A stretch of 7,053 nt of DNA from Bacteroidales bacterium UBA4788 (GTDB lineage: Bacteria > Bacteroidota > Bacteroidia > Bacteroidales > VadinHA17): NCBI GenBank assembly GCA_002402965.1, contig DHGW01000090.1, positions 6,941 to 13,993 of the forward strand, read 5' to 3'. How positions within the stretch are numbered: the stretch's first letter is position 1; each line of letters starts with the position of its first letter. Of the stretch, positions 5,642-7,053 are shown one piece after another. A program made the position numbers and the translations under genes. Below the pieces are notes generated by a model. That model was not told the origin of the DNA, ran no database searches, and worked only from the letters and a program-made list of their open reading frames with translations.

Positions 5642-7053
5642 ATGGAAGTTCGGTGTGATTTTCTCGTAATAGGATCAGGCATAGCTGGTCTTTCATTTGC
5701 CCTTAAGGCCGCCGCCCACGGAAAAGTGTGCATTATCACCAAAGCCAGTATGGAGGATTGCAGCACTAACTATGCCCAGGGAGGCATCGCTGCGGTCATG
5801 TATGAGCCTGACAACTTTGAGAAGCATGTCAGGGACACCATGGTTGCCGGAGCGGGCTATTGCAATGAAGAGGTTGTCAGGATGGTTGTAAGCGAAGCTC
5901 CCGAGCGCATCAGGGAGCTTATAGAGATGGGGGTGGACTTTGACAAAAAGCCTGACGGCAAACTGGATATGGCAATGGAGGGAGGGCATACCGAGCACAG
6001 GATACTTCATCACAAGGACTCCACCGGTGCGGAAATAGAGAAGGTGCTGATACAAAAGGTGCGGGACCACAGGAACATCGATATCTATGAAGATCACTTT
6101 GCGATAGATCTTCTCACGCAGCACAACCTGGGGGAATATGTCACGAGGGATTGGAAGAACATTGAGTGTTACGGTGCTTATGTTGCTGACCTGAGCACCA
6201 GCCTGGTGACCACATTCCTGGCGAAACTGACGGTACTGGCAACCGGAGGGTGCGGAAATATATACCTGACAACCACTAACCCGGTTGTAGCCACGGGAGA
6301 CGGTTTGGCCATGGTACACAGAGCTAACGGCGTTCTGGAAAACATGGAGTTCATCCAGTTCCACCCCACCTCATTGTATAATCCCAATGTCAGGCCTTCG
6401 TTCCTTATCACTGAAGCGCTGAGAGGTTTTGGTGCAGAGTTGCAAAACAGCGCCGGCGAAAAATTCATGCCGAAATATCATGTGCGTGGCTCCCTTGCCC
6501 CTCGCGATGTAGTTGCAAGGGCCATAGACAATGAGATGAAACTACGGGGAGATGATTACGTGTGGCTCGACTGCACTCATCTGGACAGTGACGAGCTGAG
6601 GTCACACTTCCCCCACATTCACGAAAAATGTCTTTCTGAGGGAATCGACATCACAAAAGATATGATCCCTGTTGTTCCGGCTGCACATTACACTTGCGGA
6701 GGAGTGAAGGTGGACAAAAACGGAAGGAGTTCGATAGACAGGCTTTATGCAATAGGGGAGGTGTCATCAACGGGGCTTCACGGAGCCAACAGGCTGGCAT
6801 CCAACTCGCTCATAGAAGCCGCTGTGTATGCTCACCGGGCGGCCGGGGACGCCTCACCGCGAATTGGTGATCTTGGTTTTGAGGAGAAGATCCCGTCATG
6901 GAACTATCATGGTACCACCAATATTGAGGAGATGATCCTTGTTACACAGAACTACCGCGAGATGCAGATGATAATGAGCAACTACGTCGGTATCGTCAGG
7001 TCTGACCTGAGGCTTGCGCGGGCAAAAACAAGGCTGGAGATAATCTACCAGGA
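5642..7053 (+). CDS. nadB: L-aspartate oxidase, 3' end missing (cut by right edge)
   Basis: NadB is a cytoplasmic FAD enzyme that oxidises L-aspartate to iminoaspartate, the first step of de novo NAD synthesis; quinolinate synthase NadA then uses the product. The first 470 residues are visible; the family is usually about 530. The FAD-binding Rossmann motif GSGIAG is at 11-16, followed by STNYAQGGIAAV. ATGGCG (the second FAD contact region) and TGDGLAMVHRAN come next. Residues matching the E. coli active site can be placed: Q239 and H241 in QFHPTS, T257 and E258 in ITEALRG, R288 in APRDVVARA, H349 in PAAHYTCGGV, and R384 in GANRLASNSL. Each is two or three positions below the E. coli numbering (242, 244, 259, 260, 290, 351, 386). 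TEALRG together with the loss-free active site favours NadB over the related succinate dehydrogenase or fumarate reductase flavoprotein. The upstream ATG at 5634 is out of frame and soon meets a stop. Divergent from glyS; nadA is not visible. Confidence 0.96.
   Translation, partial: MEVRCDFLVIGSGIAGLSFALKAAAHGKVCIITKASMEDCSTNYAQGGIAAVMYEPDNFEKHVRDTMVAGAGYCNEEVVRMVVSEAPERIRELIEMGVDFDKKPDGKLDMAMEGGHTEHRILHHKDSTGAEIEKVLIQKVRDHRNIDIYEDHFAIDLLTQHNLGEYVTRDWKNIECYGAYVADLSTSLVTTFLAKLTVLATGGCGNIYLTTTNPVVATGDGLAMVHRANGVLENMEFIQFHPTSLYNPNVRPSFLITEALRGFGAELQNSAGEKFMPKYHVRGSLAPRDVVARAIDNEMKLRGDDYVWLDCTHLDSDELRSHFPHIHEKCLSEGIDITKDMIPVVPAAHYTCGGVKVDKNGRSSIDRLYAIGEVSSTGLHGANRLASNSLIEAAVYAHRAAGDASPRIGDLGFEEKIPSWNYHGTTNIEEMILVTQNYREMQMIMSNYVGIVRSDLRLARAKTRLEIIYQ

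Noticed and set aside
5520..5696. 59-residue N-terminal extension of the glycyl-tRNA synthetase reading frame
   Set aside because: It contains the predicted glyS promoter, overlaps the nadB start on the other strand, does not resemble the family, and the standard N-terminus MAQEDLFKKLV begins at 5519.
5693..6364. 223-codon open frame on the minus strand opposite nadB
   Set aside because: It lies wholly within the firmly identified nadB gene, and its translation has no recognisable domain. It is best explained as a shadow of NadB codon use.
1..7053. CRISPR arrays, insertion sequences, toxin-antitoxin pairs, phage or other defence genes
   Set aside because: No regularly spaced repeats, no terminal inverted repeats or transposase-like frames, and every long stretch is explained by five recognised families.

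Overview
This is an ordinary chromosomal segment from a member of the Bacteroidota, probably Bacteroidales-like. Three lines of evidence agree. The predicted proteins read like known Bacteroidota families: the alpha2-type glycyl-tRNA synthetase, NadB, and a YfhO-like membrane protein. The intergenic regions carry the Bacteroidota primary-sigma promoter form (-33 TTTG, about 19 bp, -7 TAnnTTTG). Starts lack strong Shine-Dalgarno sites. The window is almost entirely coding: five genes, two intergenic gaps of about 120 bp, and no RNA genes, insertion sequences, CRISPR arrays or long repeats that I can see.

Layout from left to right. (1) Positions 1-1091, minus strand: the N-terminal 363 residues of a large YfhO-like polytopic membrane protein, cut by the left edge. 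(2) 1092-1207: a divergent intergenic region with two partly overlapping Bacteroidota-type promoters. (3) 1208-2689, plus strand: a 493-residue, roughly 14-helix polysaccharide flippase (Wzx/MATE-like). (4) 2684-3970, minus strand: a GT-B fold glycosyltransferase whose stop codon overlaps the flippase stop inside the palindrome TTATAA. (5) 3972-5519, minus strand: glycyl-tRNA synthetase, directly upstream of the glycosyltransferase with one base between them, so the two probably share an mRNA. (6) 5520-5641: a divergent intergenic region with a good glyS promoter and a weaker nadB promoter. (7) 5642-7053, plus strand: L-aspartate oxidase NadB, 470 residues visible, cut by the right edge.

Functionally, the flippase, the glycosyltransferase and the YfhO-like protein (a family tied in Firmicutes to glycosylation of cell-surface polymers) all point to envelope glycan assembly. 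They sit on different transcription units and do not form a full polysaccharide cluster. glyS (translation) and nadB (first step of de novo NAD synthesis from aspartate) are housekeeping genes. I found no convincing undescribed system. The points worth a second look are small-scale: the overlapping divergent promoters, the shared-palindrome convergent stops, the one-base glyS-glycosyltransferase junction, and a dyad inside the glyS promoter spacer.
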